Part shown: one piece after another, positions 7,451 through 13,252 of the stretch | How the letters are laid out: each line of letters starts with the position of its first letter | Numbering within the stretch: the stretch's first letter is position 1 | Source of the DNA: Candidatus Dormiibacterota bacterium | GTDB taxonomy: Bacteria > Chloroflexota > Dormibacteria > Aeolococcales > Aeolococcaceae | NCBI GenBank assembly: GCA_019234035.1 | Contig: JAFALX010000417.1 | Span: 1-14,527 of the forward strand | DNA: 14,527 nt | Reading direction: 5' to 3' | Program-made: the position numbers and the translations under genes | The notes under the pieces: model-generated | What the model was told of the DNA's origin: nothing | The model's database searches: none | The model's input: only the letters and a program-made list of their open reading frames with translations

Positions 7451-8782
7451 TTACGTCCGGCGACGGCCGACCGCGACAGCGAGGCCTGCGAGCATGGCAG
7501 CGCCGATGCCACCGATCACGAGGCCGGTCGTGTCACCGCCAATCTCAGCGCCGCTGCCCGCCGATGGCGAGGGCAGCGCTGTCGGCGATGCAGTGGGGGC
7601 CGGCGTCGGTGTCGGGGTCGTCGTGGCGCCCTGCACCTCGAAGGCGCCGATGTCGCACGCGGTGTCGCCGGCGAACTCGGCGTTGCGCGACTCAGCGCGC
7701 TGATCGAGGTTGTTGATCGGCGCGGCTGCACAGGTGCTCGCGCTCGCGGCGCCGAACGCCGGGCTGCTCTTTGTGATCGCCAGAGTCGGGGTCGCGCCGC
7801 CGTTGTTCTGCAACGTGCCGAGCGCGGGATCGGCGTGGACGGCATTGGTCGTGAACCCGCACGATCCCGGGGCCGTGCCGTCTTCCAGGTTGTTGCCGCC
7901 GTCGGTGATGGTGGCGCTGCCGTCTGCGTGGCAGTTGGCGCCGGTGGCCGCGGTGTTCTTGGCGACGATGGTGTTGGTCACCGTGATGGTCCCCGTCACC
8001 GCGGTCATCCCACCGCCGTTGCCGGATCCGCCACCAGTCACGCTGTTGTTGGCGATCGTGCTGTTGATGACAGTGACGGTGCTCTCGCCGCCGTTGCTGA
8101 AGATCGCTCCGCCCTCGCCACTCGCGCTGTTGCCCGTGAACGTGCTGTTGGACACGGTCAGTGCGCCCAGGGTTCCGATGGCGCCGCCGTCGCCCGACCG
8201 ATTGTTGCCGTCGAACGTGCTGTTCAGCACCGTCAAGGTGCCGCCGAAGTTGAAGATCGCGCCGCCGAGCTGAATTCCGCCGTTGTTGTTGGTGAACACG
8301 CTGTTGTTCACGGTGACTGTTCCGGCCCCGTTGATGAGGATCGCGCCCCCGCCATTGCCGATCGGGACCGGGAGCGTGCCATTCTGCAGGGTCATCTGCG
8401 AGATGGACACGGTGGCGCCGCTGTCCACCTGGAAGACCCGGTTGGTCTGCCCACCGGCGTCGATGATGGTGCTGCCCGGACCGTTGCCGGTGATCGTGAC
8501 GTTCCCCGCCGTCGCCGTGATGTCCATCTGACCCGAGGTGAGCGCGATCGGCGTGCCGTTGGTGCTCGACGCGAACGTGATCGTGGTCGGCGAGCTGCCT
8601 GCGGTGTTCGCCACGGCGATGGCGGCGCGCAGCGTGCACGTTCCACCGGAGCACGTGCCGCCGCTGTCGGCGGAGCTGTTGACCACGAGGTTCGTCGCCG
8701 CCCGCGCGGGATGTGAGCCCAGTGCCGCGAACATCGACAGACCGACGGATGCGGCAAGCGCCGCCACAACAATGCGTCTCAT
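7451..8782 (-). CDS. Secreted right-handed beta-helix protein with CSLREA-like start and C-terminal membrane anchor
   Basis: 443 aa from ATG 8782-8780, preceded by a strong GGGAGG 8 nt upstream; longer readings run into non-coding DNA. Residues 1-28 are a Sec signal peptide (MRRIVVAALAASVGLSMFAA, likely cut after ARA). CSGGTCTLRAAIAVANT is a CSLREA-type segment. Residues about 60-350 contain repeated short strands of the type VTVNNSVFTNN, LTVLNSTFDGNN, LTVSNSTFTGNS and VTVINSTIANNS, the ladder of a parallel beta-helix as in polymorphic outer-membrane/PbH1 repeats. NLDQRAES...ACDIGAFEVQG is the closing motif of choice-of-anchor-Q proteins. A Thr/Pro/Ala/Ser stalk, one hydrophobic helix (GLVIGGIGAAMLAGLAVAV) and GRRRT follow. 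No LPXTG is seen, so it is probably membrane-tethered rather than sortase-linked. Surface adhesion or glycan binding is plausible but unproven. Confidence 0.85.
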   Translation of the reverse strand: MRRIVVAALAASVGLSMFAALGSHPARAATNLVVNSSADSGGTCSGGTCTLRAAIAVANTAGSSPTTITFASSTNGTPIALTSGQMDITATAGNVTITGNGPGSTIIDAGGQTNRVFQVDSGATVSISQMTLQNGTLPVPIGNGGGAILINGAGTVTVNNSVFTNNNGGIQLGGAIFNFGGTLTVLNSTFDGNNRSGDGGAIGTLGALTVSNSTFTGNSASGEGGAIFSNGGESTVTVINSTIANNSVTGGGSGNGGGMTAVTGTITVTNTIVAKNTAATGANCHADGSATITDGGNNLEDGTAPGSCGFTTNAVHADPALGTLQNNGGATPTLAITKSSPAFGAASASTCAAAPINNLDQRAESRNAEFAGDTACDIGAFEVQGATTTPTPTPAPTASPTALPSPSAGSGAEIGGDTTGLVIGGIGAAMLAGLAVAVGRRRT

Positions 8783-8871
8783 CGAGTGCCTCCCAACAAG
8801 TGGACCGCGGGATTTGGCAGGCGCAAGTGTGCCACGGCGCGTTCGGCGCCGCCAGCAGCCGGGCGGCGCTG

Positions 8872-8877
8872 ATGATA
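8872..8877 (-). promoter_or_regulatory. Weak candidate -10 box for the beta-helix gene
   Basis: On the minus strand this reads TATCAT, five of six bases of the sigma-70 -10 consensus. It lies about 90 nt before the ATG at 8782 and 24 bp from the end of the inverted-repeat element. No good -35 is found at the expected spacing, which falls right at the element boundary (8895-8901). The insertion may have altered the promoter. Speculative. Confidence 0.2.
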
Positions 8878-8900
8878 TTTGCAACAGACCTGCTACAGCG

Positions 8901-8929
8901 CTAGTGGACTGTACCGGCCGGATGGTTAG
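8901..8929 (+). repeat. Left terminal inverted repeat
   Basis: Begins CTAGTGGACTGTACCGGCC and continues GGATGGTTAG. It pairs with 9076-9104: the outer 19 bases are identical, followed by a two-base mismatch, five matches, one mismatch and two matches. Confidence 0.8.
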
Positions 8930-9075
8930 TAGACCGCGGCAGGCGGCCGACAGGCCGCCGGTCGGGGCGCTGAGGCCAAGGAGGCGCCGAGCAGCGCAGC
9001 GAGCGCATCCGTCGATGCGTGAGCGAAGCAGCGCAGAAGCCGACGCCGGCATCAACGCAGCGAGCCGATGAGATG

Positions 9076-9104
9076 CTGACCATTTGGCCGGTACAGTCCA
9101 CTAG
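9076..9104 (-). repeat. Right terminal inverted repeat
   Basis: Ends GGCCGGTACAGTCCACTAG on the plus strand, the reverse complement of the left end. Its outer CTA is at the same time the stop codon (TAG on the minus strand) of the DUF1684 gene. Confidence 0.8.
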
Positions 9105-9625
9105 TGGACTGCCGAACCGTCGTAGACCTTCTCGCCGGCGCGGATGGGGACCTTCAACCAGTTCTCCAGCGGCGGCAGCGGACACGAGTAGGCCTCGGAG
9201 TACGCGCAGTACGGGTTGTACGCGTAGTTGAAGTCGAGCTCGACCATATCGTCGTGCGGGCGGGTCACCTCGAGGTACCGGCCGGCGCCGTACGTCTCCT
9301 TCCCGGACGTGGCGTCGCGGAAGGGCACGAAGAGATCGCGATCGCCCTCGCTCGCGAACAGCGTGAGCTGAGCCGGCGCTCCATCGACGGTGAAGTGCGC
9401 CACGCCGTAGCGCTGATAGGTCACCTCGTCGCCCGTGGACGTCGGCATGAGCAGGTCCTCCGCGGCCGGCGGAGCCTCGACGTGCCCGGCGATGACCAGC
9501 GCCGGGTCGGGCTCGAAGTAGGAGAGGCCGCGGAAGTCGGCGCGCTCGCCGGCCGGGATCGGCGTCTCGGGGTCGTGGACGAACATGTGGTCCTTGGCGC
9601 GCCGGAACTCGTCGATCGCTGCCAC
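9101..9625 (-). CDS. DUF1684 family protein
   Basis: 174 aa. The C-terminal half carries the family signature: YGAGRYLEV, then LDFNYAYNPYCAYSEAYSCP, then LPPLENWLKVPIRAGEK. The N-terminal half has VAHFTVDGAPAQLTLF followed by DLFVPFRDATSGKETYGAG, also typical. No signal peptide or membrane helix is visible, so it is probably cytoplasmic. DUF1684 proteins are widespread in Actinobacteria and Bacteroidetes with no settled biochemical role; I do not assign one. GTG start at 9625, chosen because GGAGG lies 9 nt upstream (ACGGAGGCAGTCGCC). The gene ends GTC CAC TAG, and this TAG is part of the CTAG at which the inverted-repeat element sits, so the insertion leaves the protein intact. Confidence 0.85.
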   Translation of the reverse strand: MAAIDEFRRAKDHMFVHDPETPIPAGERADFRGLSYFEPDPALVIAGHVEAPPAAEDLLMPTSTGDEVTYQRYGVAHFTVDGAPAQLTLFASEGDRDLFVPFRDATSGKETYGAGRYLEVTRPHDDMVELDFNYAYNPYCAYSEAYSCPLPPLENWLKVPIRAGEKVYDGSAVH

Positions 9626-9794
9626 GGCGACTGCCTCCGTTACCGTTGCCTGACCGGACGAGCCTAGCCGGTGCGATGGTTACCGGGCAATCCACCGGGG
9701 AACACTCCGCAGGTCATTTGACGGGTGCGAGCCGCTGCCCCGAGGGTGAGAATGGAGCGGCCGCATCACCAGCGCCTTCACCGGAGCACATGAG

Positions 9795-10487
9795 ATGAGC
9801 GTCAACACCCGCAACTTCGGTCCCTCGCAACGCTACGGGTTCGCACCCGGGGCGGTGCCGATCGCGGGCGATCTGGCGCGATCCGTGTTCAGCCAGGTCA
9901 TGGGGCTGGTGGCGCTCACCACCGGCACCTTCGCGCTCGGCGCATACGCCGGCCAGAATCTGAGCGGCGGCATCGGGATCGTCTTCTTCCTCATCGCGTT
10001 CGGCACGCTCTTCGGTCTCAACGCGGCGTCGCGTCGCGGCAACCAGCAGCTTGCGGTGGGGCTGCTGCTCGTCTTCGGCCTGCTGCTCGGCCTGGCGTTC
10101 GGGCCGGTCCTCAGCGCGTACGCGCGCGTCGAGCCCCAGGTGCTGTGGGAGGCGGGCGGCGCCACCGCGCTCTTCGTCGCGGGCCTCGGCGCGCTGGGGT
10201 ACTCGATCCGCACCGACCTGTCCCCCTACGCCCGGATCCTCTTCTTTGCGCTGCTCGGGCTGATCCTGGTCGGGATCATCGCGATCTTCATTCACATCCC
10301 GGGCTTCGCCGTGCTCTGGTCGGTCGCCGGGCTGGTGATCTTCGGCGGCTTCGTCGTCTTCGACTTCAACCGCCTCCGCCTCGCAGGCGGTCAGATGGCG
10401 GTGCCCATCGCCGCAAGCATCTTCCTCGACATCCTCAACATCTTCCAGTTCTTCCTCATCCTGTTCTCCGGCAACAGCCGGGACTGA
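9795..10487 (+). CDS. Bax inhibitor-1/YccA family membrane protein
   Basis: 230 aa with seven predicted membrane helices after a short polar N-terminus (MSVNTRNFGPSQRYGFAPG). BI-1 family landmarks are FVVFDFNRLRLAG after helix 6 and AASIFLDILNIFQFFLILF in helix 7. Asp190 and Asp212 match in context the di-aspartyl pair that gates the Bacillus BI-1 homologue YetJ, a pH-sensitive calcium leak channel. Bacterial members sit in the inner membrane; a Ca2+ leak role is known for YetJ and inferred here. ATG 9795 has GGAG 8 nt upstream (GGAGCACATGAG). The gene is preceded by about 170 bp of non-coding DNA divergent from DUF1684. A small gene follows after 23 bp, probably in the same transcript. Confidence 0.88.
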   Translation: MSVNTRNFGPSQRYGFAPGAVPIAGDLARSVFSQVMGLVALTTGTFALGAYAGQNLSGGIGIVFFLIAFGTLFGLNAASRRGNQQLAVGLLLVFGLLLGLAFGPVLSAYARVEPQVLWEAGGATALFVAGLGALGYSIRTDLSPYARILFFALLGLILVGIIAIFIHIPGFAVLWSVAGLVIFGGFVVFDFNRLRLAGGQMAVPIAASIFLDILNIFQFFLILFSGNSRD

Positions 10488-10510
10488 TCCGGTCGCCGGC
10501 GACTCGCGCA

Positions 10511-10714
10511 ATGGAGATCGAGGAGCTCGCAGAGCTGCTGAAGGAGTCCGAGGCGCAGCACGCCGCGTTCGAGCGTGTGGCGCCGAAGCACAACTGGTAC
10601 GACTGTTACGCGGCCTACATCGTCGCGCGACAGCGCGGCAGCAACCCCGAGGAGGCCGCGCTCGCCGCGCGGACGTTCATGGCCGAGGCCAAGGGCGTCA
10701 TCGTCGCTGCCTGA
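10511..10714 (+). CDS. Small conserved-type helical protein, function unknown
   Basis: 67 aa, acidic and helical, with an ATG start 23 bp after the BI-1 gene. The core APKHNWYDCYAAYIVARQRG followed by NPEEAALAARTFMAE resembles short actinobacterial proteins of the NWYDWYAAYIVARQ kind, often annotated as hypothetical or found near glyoxalase-fold genes. That likeness is from memory and weak. The frame is open further upstream but overlaps the BI-1 gene in another frame, so that extension is rejected. No signal peptide, Cys pair or membrane segment is visible. No strong Shine-Dalgarno is seen, so translation may be coupled to the gene before it. Confidence 0.65.
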   Translation: MEIEELAELLKESEAQHAAFERVAPKHNWYDCYAAYIVARQRGSNPEEAALAARTFMAEAKGVIVAA

Positions 10715-10715
10715 T

Positions 10716-10734
10716 TCGAGGGCCAAGGCCTCGA
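10716..10734 (+). terminator. Weak hairpin after the BI-1/small-protein unit
   Basis: TCGAGG (10716-10721) pairs with CCTCGA (10729-10734) around a 7-nt loop, two bases after the stop codon. No T-tract follows, so intrinsic termination is doubtful. It may only slow or protect the transcript end. Confidence 0.25.
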
Positions 10735-10782
10735 TGTCGAAGGTGCTACCGACGCCGGCACCATCGTGACTGCGCTCCTTCC

Positions 10783-11439
10783 GTGCGAGTCGTAATCGCC
10801 GACGCCTCACTGCTCGTGCGCGAGGGACTCGCGCGGCTGCTCGACGCTGCAGGGATCGAGGTTGTCGAGCAGGCCGGTGACCTCGGCGCGCTCATGCACG
10901 CCGTGCTGCTGCACAGGCCCGACGTCGCCATCGTCGACATCCGGATGCCACCGCGGCACAGGGACGAGGGCCTGCGCGCGGCAGATGAGCTGGCCACGCA
11001 GGCGCCGTCGGTGGGCGTGCTGGTGCTGTCGCAGTTCGCGGAGCCCGAGTACGCCGCCACGCTGCTGAAGACGTCGCCACGCGGGCGTGGCTACGTGCTG
11101 AAGGAACGCGTGCTCCATCGTGATGCCCTGGTGAGCGCGCTGCACCGCGTCGCCGCCGGCGAGACGGTGGTCGACGCGGCGGTCGTCGAGGCCTCAGTCG
11201 CGACGCGAACCGGCCGCGACCGTCTCGGGCCGCTGACGGCTCGCGAAGTGGCGGTGCTGCGCTTGATGGCCGAAGGCCTCACCGACCGCGGCATCTGCGA
11301 GCGGCTGTCCCTGTCGCCGAAGACGGCCGCCACCCACGTGCAGCACATCTTCGCCAAGCTCGAGCTGCCGAGCGACGCGTCGGACAACCGTCGCGTGCAT
11401 GCGCTTCTGGTGTATCTGACGGCACAGCCGCCAGGCTGA
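10783..11439 (+). CDS. NarL/FixJ (LuxR-type) response regulator with altered receiver pocket
   Basis: 218 aa. The receiver domain (residues 1-115) has phospho-acceptor Asp52 in AIVDIRMPP, switch Ser83 (VLVLSQF) and Lys107 (GYVLKER). The insert PRHRDEGLRAA after the Asp is typical of actinobacterial regulators of this subfamily. The C-terminal LuxR helix-turn-helix is complete: LTAREVAVLRLMAEGLTDRGICERLSLSPKTAATHVQHIFAKL, followed by DNRRVHALLVYL. The usual acidic pair near the N-terminus (IAEDS or IADDS) reads IADAS, so the second acid, a Mg2+ ligand, is Ala8. This may weaken phosphorylation. GTG start at 10783 without a clear Shine-Dalgarno. No sensor kinase is in the window, so it is an orphan here. 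It converges on vapC with 15 bp between. Confidence 0.88.
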   Translation: MRVVIADASLLVREGLARLLDAAGIEVVEQAGDLGALMHAVLLHRPDVAIVDIRMPPRHRDEGLRAADELATQAPSVGVLVLSQFAEPEYAATLLKTSPRGRGYVLKERVLHRDALVSALHRVAAGETVVDAAVVEASVATRTGRDRLGPLTAREVAVLRLMAEGLTDRGICERLSLSPKTAATHVQHIFAKLELPSDASDNRRVHALLVYLTAQPPG

Positions 11440-11454
11440 CCCCTTCAGGAAACG

Positions 11455-11853
11455 CTACGTCGCACGTACCTCGACGAAACCAGCGACACTGAAGTCCTCG
11501 TCGAACGCATAGGCCTCGAGCAACCCACGCCTGCGCATGACCGCAAAGCTCGTCGCGTCGACGAACGAGTATGCGCGCTCGTTGTGGCGATCGAGCCAAC
11601 GCCAGGCCTCGCGCTCGAGTTGCTCGTCGACATGAATGATCTGCACGACGATCGACTGCTCGATCAAGAGGCGGGCGCGGCGCGCCACCTGATGGCCATC
11701 CCGTCGACGCAGAAACGTCCAGACCTCGCCGACTATGTGATTGGTCGACATCAGCGGCCCGTTCCGCGCCGCCCACAGGGTGCTCGCAGCGGAATGGTGC
11801 TGGTCACGACGCAGCGCCAGGGCAACCCAGAAGCTCGTGTCGACGAATCTCAC
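11455..11853 (-). CDS. vapC: PIN-domain toxin, VapC family
   Basis: 132 aa, a typical VapC length. PIN-domain acidic residues are in place: Asp5 (RFVDTSFWV), Glu43 (HIVGEVWTF), Asp99 (SFVDATSFAVM), and Asp118 or Asp120 (AFDEDF). They would bind Mg2+/Mn2+ for RNA cleavage; VapC toxins usually cut tRNA or rRNA. GTG start at 11853 overlaps the antitoxin stop as GTGA, the normal vapBC arrangement. The overlap means toxin translation depends on antitoxin translation. Nothing looks broken, so the module is probably active. Confidence 0.9.
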   Translation of the reverse strand: MRFVDTSFWVALALRRDQHHSAASTLWAARNGPLMSTNHIVGEVWTFLRRRDGHQVARRARLLIEQSIVVQIIHVDEQLEREAWRWLDRHNERAYSFVDATSFAVMRRRGLLEAYAFDEDFSVAGFVEVRAT

Positions 11854-12065
11854 GCCCCGTAGATGACAGCGTCGATGTCGTCCACGGGGGTCGCATCGGA
11901 GATTCCGACGAGCTCGTCGACGGGGTCGGGCGTCGACTGGTCAACACCGATTTCCGCGGCGAGCCCGGCGCGAATGAGCGCAGCCTTCGATATGTGGCGG
12001 CGTCGAGCCTCGCGCTCGGCGCGGCGATCCAGCTCCTCGTCGATATAGACGTTTATCCGCCGCAT
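11850..12065 (-). CDS. vapB: Ribbon-helix-helix antitoxin, VapB family
   Basis: 71 aa from ATG 12065. The N-terminus MRRINVYIDEELDRRAEREA followed by RRRHISKAALIRAGLAAEIG is a ribbon-helix-helix DNA-binding fold (strand INVYID plus two helices). The acidic tail (DPVDELVGISDATPVDDIDA) is the expected toxin-binding region. A longer open frame upstream is rejected because it crosses the operator and promoter. The gene lies directly upstream of vapC with a 4-bp overlap. The palindrome just before the start fits autoregulation by the VapBC complex. Confidence 0.9.
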   Translation of the reverse strand: MRRINVYIDEELDRRAEREARRRHISKAALIRAGLAAEIGVDQSTPDPVDELVGISDATPVDDIDAVIYGA

Positions 12066-12075
12066 CGCGATCCAG

Positions 12076-12106
12076 TATACACACCATCCTGACTGCCGTG
12101 TGTATA
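12076..12106 (-). promoter_or_regulatory. vapBC operator and promoter region
   Basis: A perfect 9-bp inverted repeat, TATACACAC (12076-12084) and GTGTGTATA (12098-12106), is separated by 13 bp. Read on the minus strand, its promoter-proximal arm runs into TATACT, five of six bases of a -10 box, ending 8 nt before the vapB ATG. The transcript would be leaderless or nearly so. A ribbon-helix-helix dimer of dimers bound to this site would cover the -10, giving classic toxin-antitoxin autorepression. Confidence 0.75.
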
Positions 12107-12141
12107 AGCTCGCAGGCCGCAAACCTGGAGCCGCCGGTGCG

Positions 12142-12501
12142 TCAGGCTGCGGGGACTGCCGCGTTGATCGCCGCGATTGTTGCTGCAGGGTCGTCGACCT
12201 CGACGACGAGCCGCTTGTATTTCTCGTCGCGCAGCGTGATCGCCACTGCCTTCTCGGCGTGGTGCACATCGTAAAAGGCGCAGTCGCCGTGCCAGTAGAA
12301 CGTTCCGGCGATGATGATGCCGGGAAGATTCGTGCCCGGCGCCCTGATGCCATGGAACCAGTTGCCCGCATCCTCCTGGCCGGCCTCCGCACCGACGACG
12401 TGCTCCATCGGAACGCGGATCTCGCTCTTGAGTGCCAGGACGCGGTCGAAGCCCTTCACGTCGACGACGAGCTCGCCTTCGGTGATCTCGACGTGTGCCA
12501 C
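12142..12501 (-). CDS. Small PH-like domain protein of unknown function
   Basis: 119 aa. The order of strands and the single C-terminal helix suggest a bacterial pleckstrin-homology-like fold: VEITEGELVVDVKGFDRVLA, then IRVPMEHVVGAEA, then GTFYWHGDCAFYDVHH, KAVAITLRD, YKRLVVEVDD and the helix PAATIAAINAAVP. The segment IRAPGTNLPGIIIAGTFYW is characteristic of a family common in Actinobacteria, annotated hypothetical. No signal peptide or membrane segment is visible. GTG start at 12501 with a strong GAGGAGAGG 3-12 nt upstream. It lies upstream of vapBC on the same strand, but the vapB promoter in the 76-bp gap suggests separate control. Confidence 0.72.
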   Translation of the reverse strand: MAHVEITEGELVVDVKGFDRVLALKSEIRVPMEHVVGAEAGQEDAGNWFHGIRAPGTNLPGIIIAGTFYWHGDCAFYDVHHAEKAVAITLRDEKYKRLVVEVDDPAATIAAINAAVPAA

Positions 12502-12821
12502 CGTCCTCTCCTCTCGGAACGATGCTTGATGATCCGGCGCGATCGGTGCGATACGCGCCGCGTCTCAGCATGGCATACGAAGTGCGCCCAACTGGTGTGA
12601 TTGCGGCCTCCACGTTGTTCCGCGGACACTGCGTCAGCTGCACTAGCACCGGCAGGGCGTTCGCACCTTCTCTTGGCCGCCCCGCGGCGCCTACCGTGTA
12701 CAGCGGGGGCGGGGGCATGAGCCTCTCCGCTACAGCGGGTCGAGGCAAAACGGGGAGGTCGACGTTGACCACACCATCACAGGGCGCTCGCCGCCTTCGG
12801 CTGCGTATGTCGAGGCGCGGG
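12502..12821. other. Intergenic region with no gene seen
   Basis: About 320 bp between the divergent PH-like and lipoprotein genes. The frame leading into the lipoprotein is open throughout, but its translation is low-complexity and unlike a protein. A TTGACC at 12765-12770 resembles a -35 box yet lacks a matching -10. I see no RNA gene, repeat or clear regulatory site. Confidence 0.5.
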
Positions 12822-13247
12822 ATGCAGCGATATGGATTCCTTGTGTTGCTCGGCGCCGTGATGATCGCAGGAGCAGGTTGCGGCGAGGCGAGCTCCGCCG
12901 ACACAACGGCATCTGTCTCCACCGCGGACGAGACGACGGCGCCGCCGTCCAGCACCCCGGTCCAGGCGATCGCAACCAGCACGCCCGTGGCGGTGGTCCC
13001 AACCAGCACGCCTGTCGCGGTGGTCCCACCCAGCACGCCGGTTCCGGCTCCAGCGAACCCGCCGGTGGTGGCACCAGCGCCGACTGCGGCGCCAGTCGGA
13101 GGCGCCGGCTGCTACATCGATCCGGAAGGCAACTGTTACCGCTCGGGAGAGTTCTGTCCGAACGCAATGCACGGTCAGACGATTCAAGGTGCGAGCGGGC
13201 CGCTCAAGTGCGAGGACGTGAACGGCTGGCGTTGGGAGTCCGTGTAG
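12822..13247 (+). CDS. Putative lipoprotein with TPV repeat stalk and four-Cys C-terminal module
   Basis: 141 aa from ATG 12822, chosen for GAGG six nt upstream and because it directly starts a signal peptide (MQRYGFLVLLGAVMIAGAGC). An in-frame ATG at 12807 adding MSRRG is an alternative. Cys20 in GAGC would be lipidated, although the lipobox is imperfect because the -3 residue is Gly. Residues about 25-90 are a Thr/Ser/Pro/Val/Ala spacer with repeats of TSTPVAVVP, suited to spanning the cell wall. The C-terminal 45 residues form a compact module, CYIDPEGNCYRSGEFCPNAM then HGQTIQGASGPLKCEDVNGW, with four Cys that could form two disulfides. Similar modules with a GEFC...CE.NNGWRWE pattern occur on secreted actinobacterial proteins of unknown role. 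Function not assigned. Confidence 0.75.
   Translation: MQRYGFLVLLGAVMIAGAGCGEASSADTTASVSTADETTAPPSSTPVQAIATSTPVAVVPTSTPVAVVPPSTPVPAPANPPVVAPAPTAAPVGGAGCYIDPEGNCYRSGEFCPNAMHGQTIQGASGPLKCEDVNGWRWESV
12974..13045 (+). repeat. 27-bp tandem repeat coding the lipoprotein stalk
   Basis: Units starting at 12974, 13001 and 13028 begin AACCAGCACGCC or ACCCAGCACGCC. The first two continue with GTGGCGGTGGTCCC or GTCGCGGTGGTCCC; the third is partial. Each unit encodes nine residues (TSTPVAVVP). Differences between units are few, suggesting recent duplication and possible length variation between strains. Confidence 0.8.
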
Positions 13248-13252
13248 CTGGG

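Larger units (their letters stand above)
8901..9104. mobile_element. MITE-like inverted-repeat element at a CTAG target (IS630/Tc1-mariner type suspected)
   Basis: The ends are long terminal inverted repeats: 8901-8919 (CTAGTGGACTGTACCGGCC) is the exact reverse complement of 9086-9104. The match extends to 8929/9076 with 26 of 29 bases identical. CTAG flanks both sides; IS630-type elements favour CTAG and duplicate its TA, which would make the mobile unit GTGGACTG...CAGTCCAC flanked by TA. The inside, about 150 bp, has no transposase or credible gene. It carries several hairpins, for example GGCGGCC/GGCCGCC at 8942-8959 around GACA and GCGCAT/ATGCGT near 9002-9019. It accounts for most of the roughly 320 bp without a gene between the beta-helix and DUF1684 genes. 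A non-autonomous transposon is the best reading; family assignment is inferred from the target only. Confidence 0.72.

Noticed and set aside
7690..8560. Regularly spaced short repeats that look array-like
   Set aside because: They encode the strands of the beta-helix, vary in sequence and spacing, and have no constant repeat/spacer pattern, so this is not CRISPR.
6761..8716. 651-codon open frame on the plus strand
   Set aside because: Antisense to two well-supported minus-strand genes; low-complexity Arg/Gly/Ala/Val translation.
8901..9695. 264-codon minus-strand frame running through the inverted-repeat element
   Set aside because: Out of frame with DUF1684 and made largely of element sequence; no start signal or domain.
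9718..9753. TTGACG and GAGAAT as a promoter for BI-1
   Set aside because: Spacing is about 24 bp, too long for a normal -35/-10 pair.
9714..10511. 265-codon Glu/Asp/Arg-rich minus-strand frame
   Set aside because: Shadow of the BI-1 gene; charged low-complexity translation is what hydrophobic codons give in reverse.
11850..12392. 180-aa version of VapB
   Set aside because: The extension crosses the operator and promoter and overlaps the PH-like gene; the ribbon-helix-helix fold begins exactly at ATG 12065.
12495..12821. Longer N-terminus for the lipoprotein
   Set aside because: It would bury the lipoprotein signal peptide about 100 residues inside the protein, and the translation looks non-coding.
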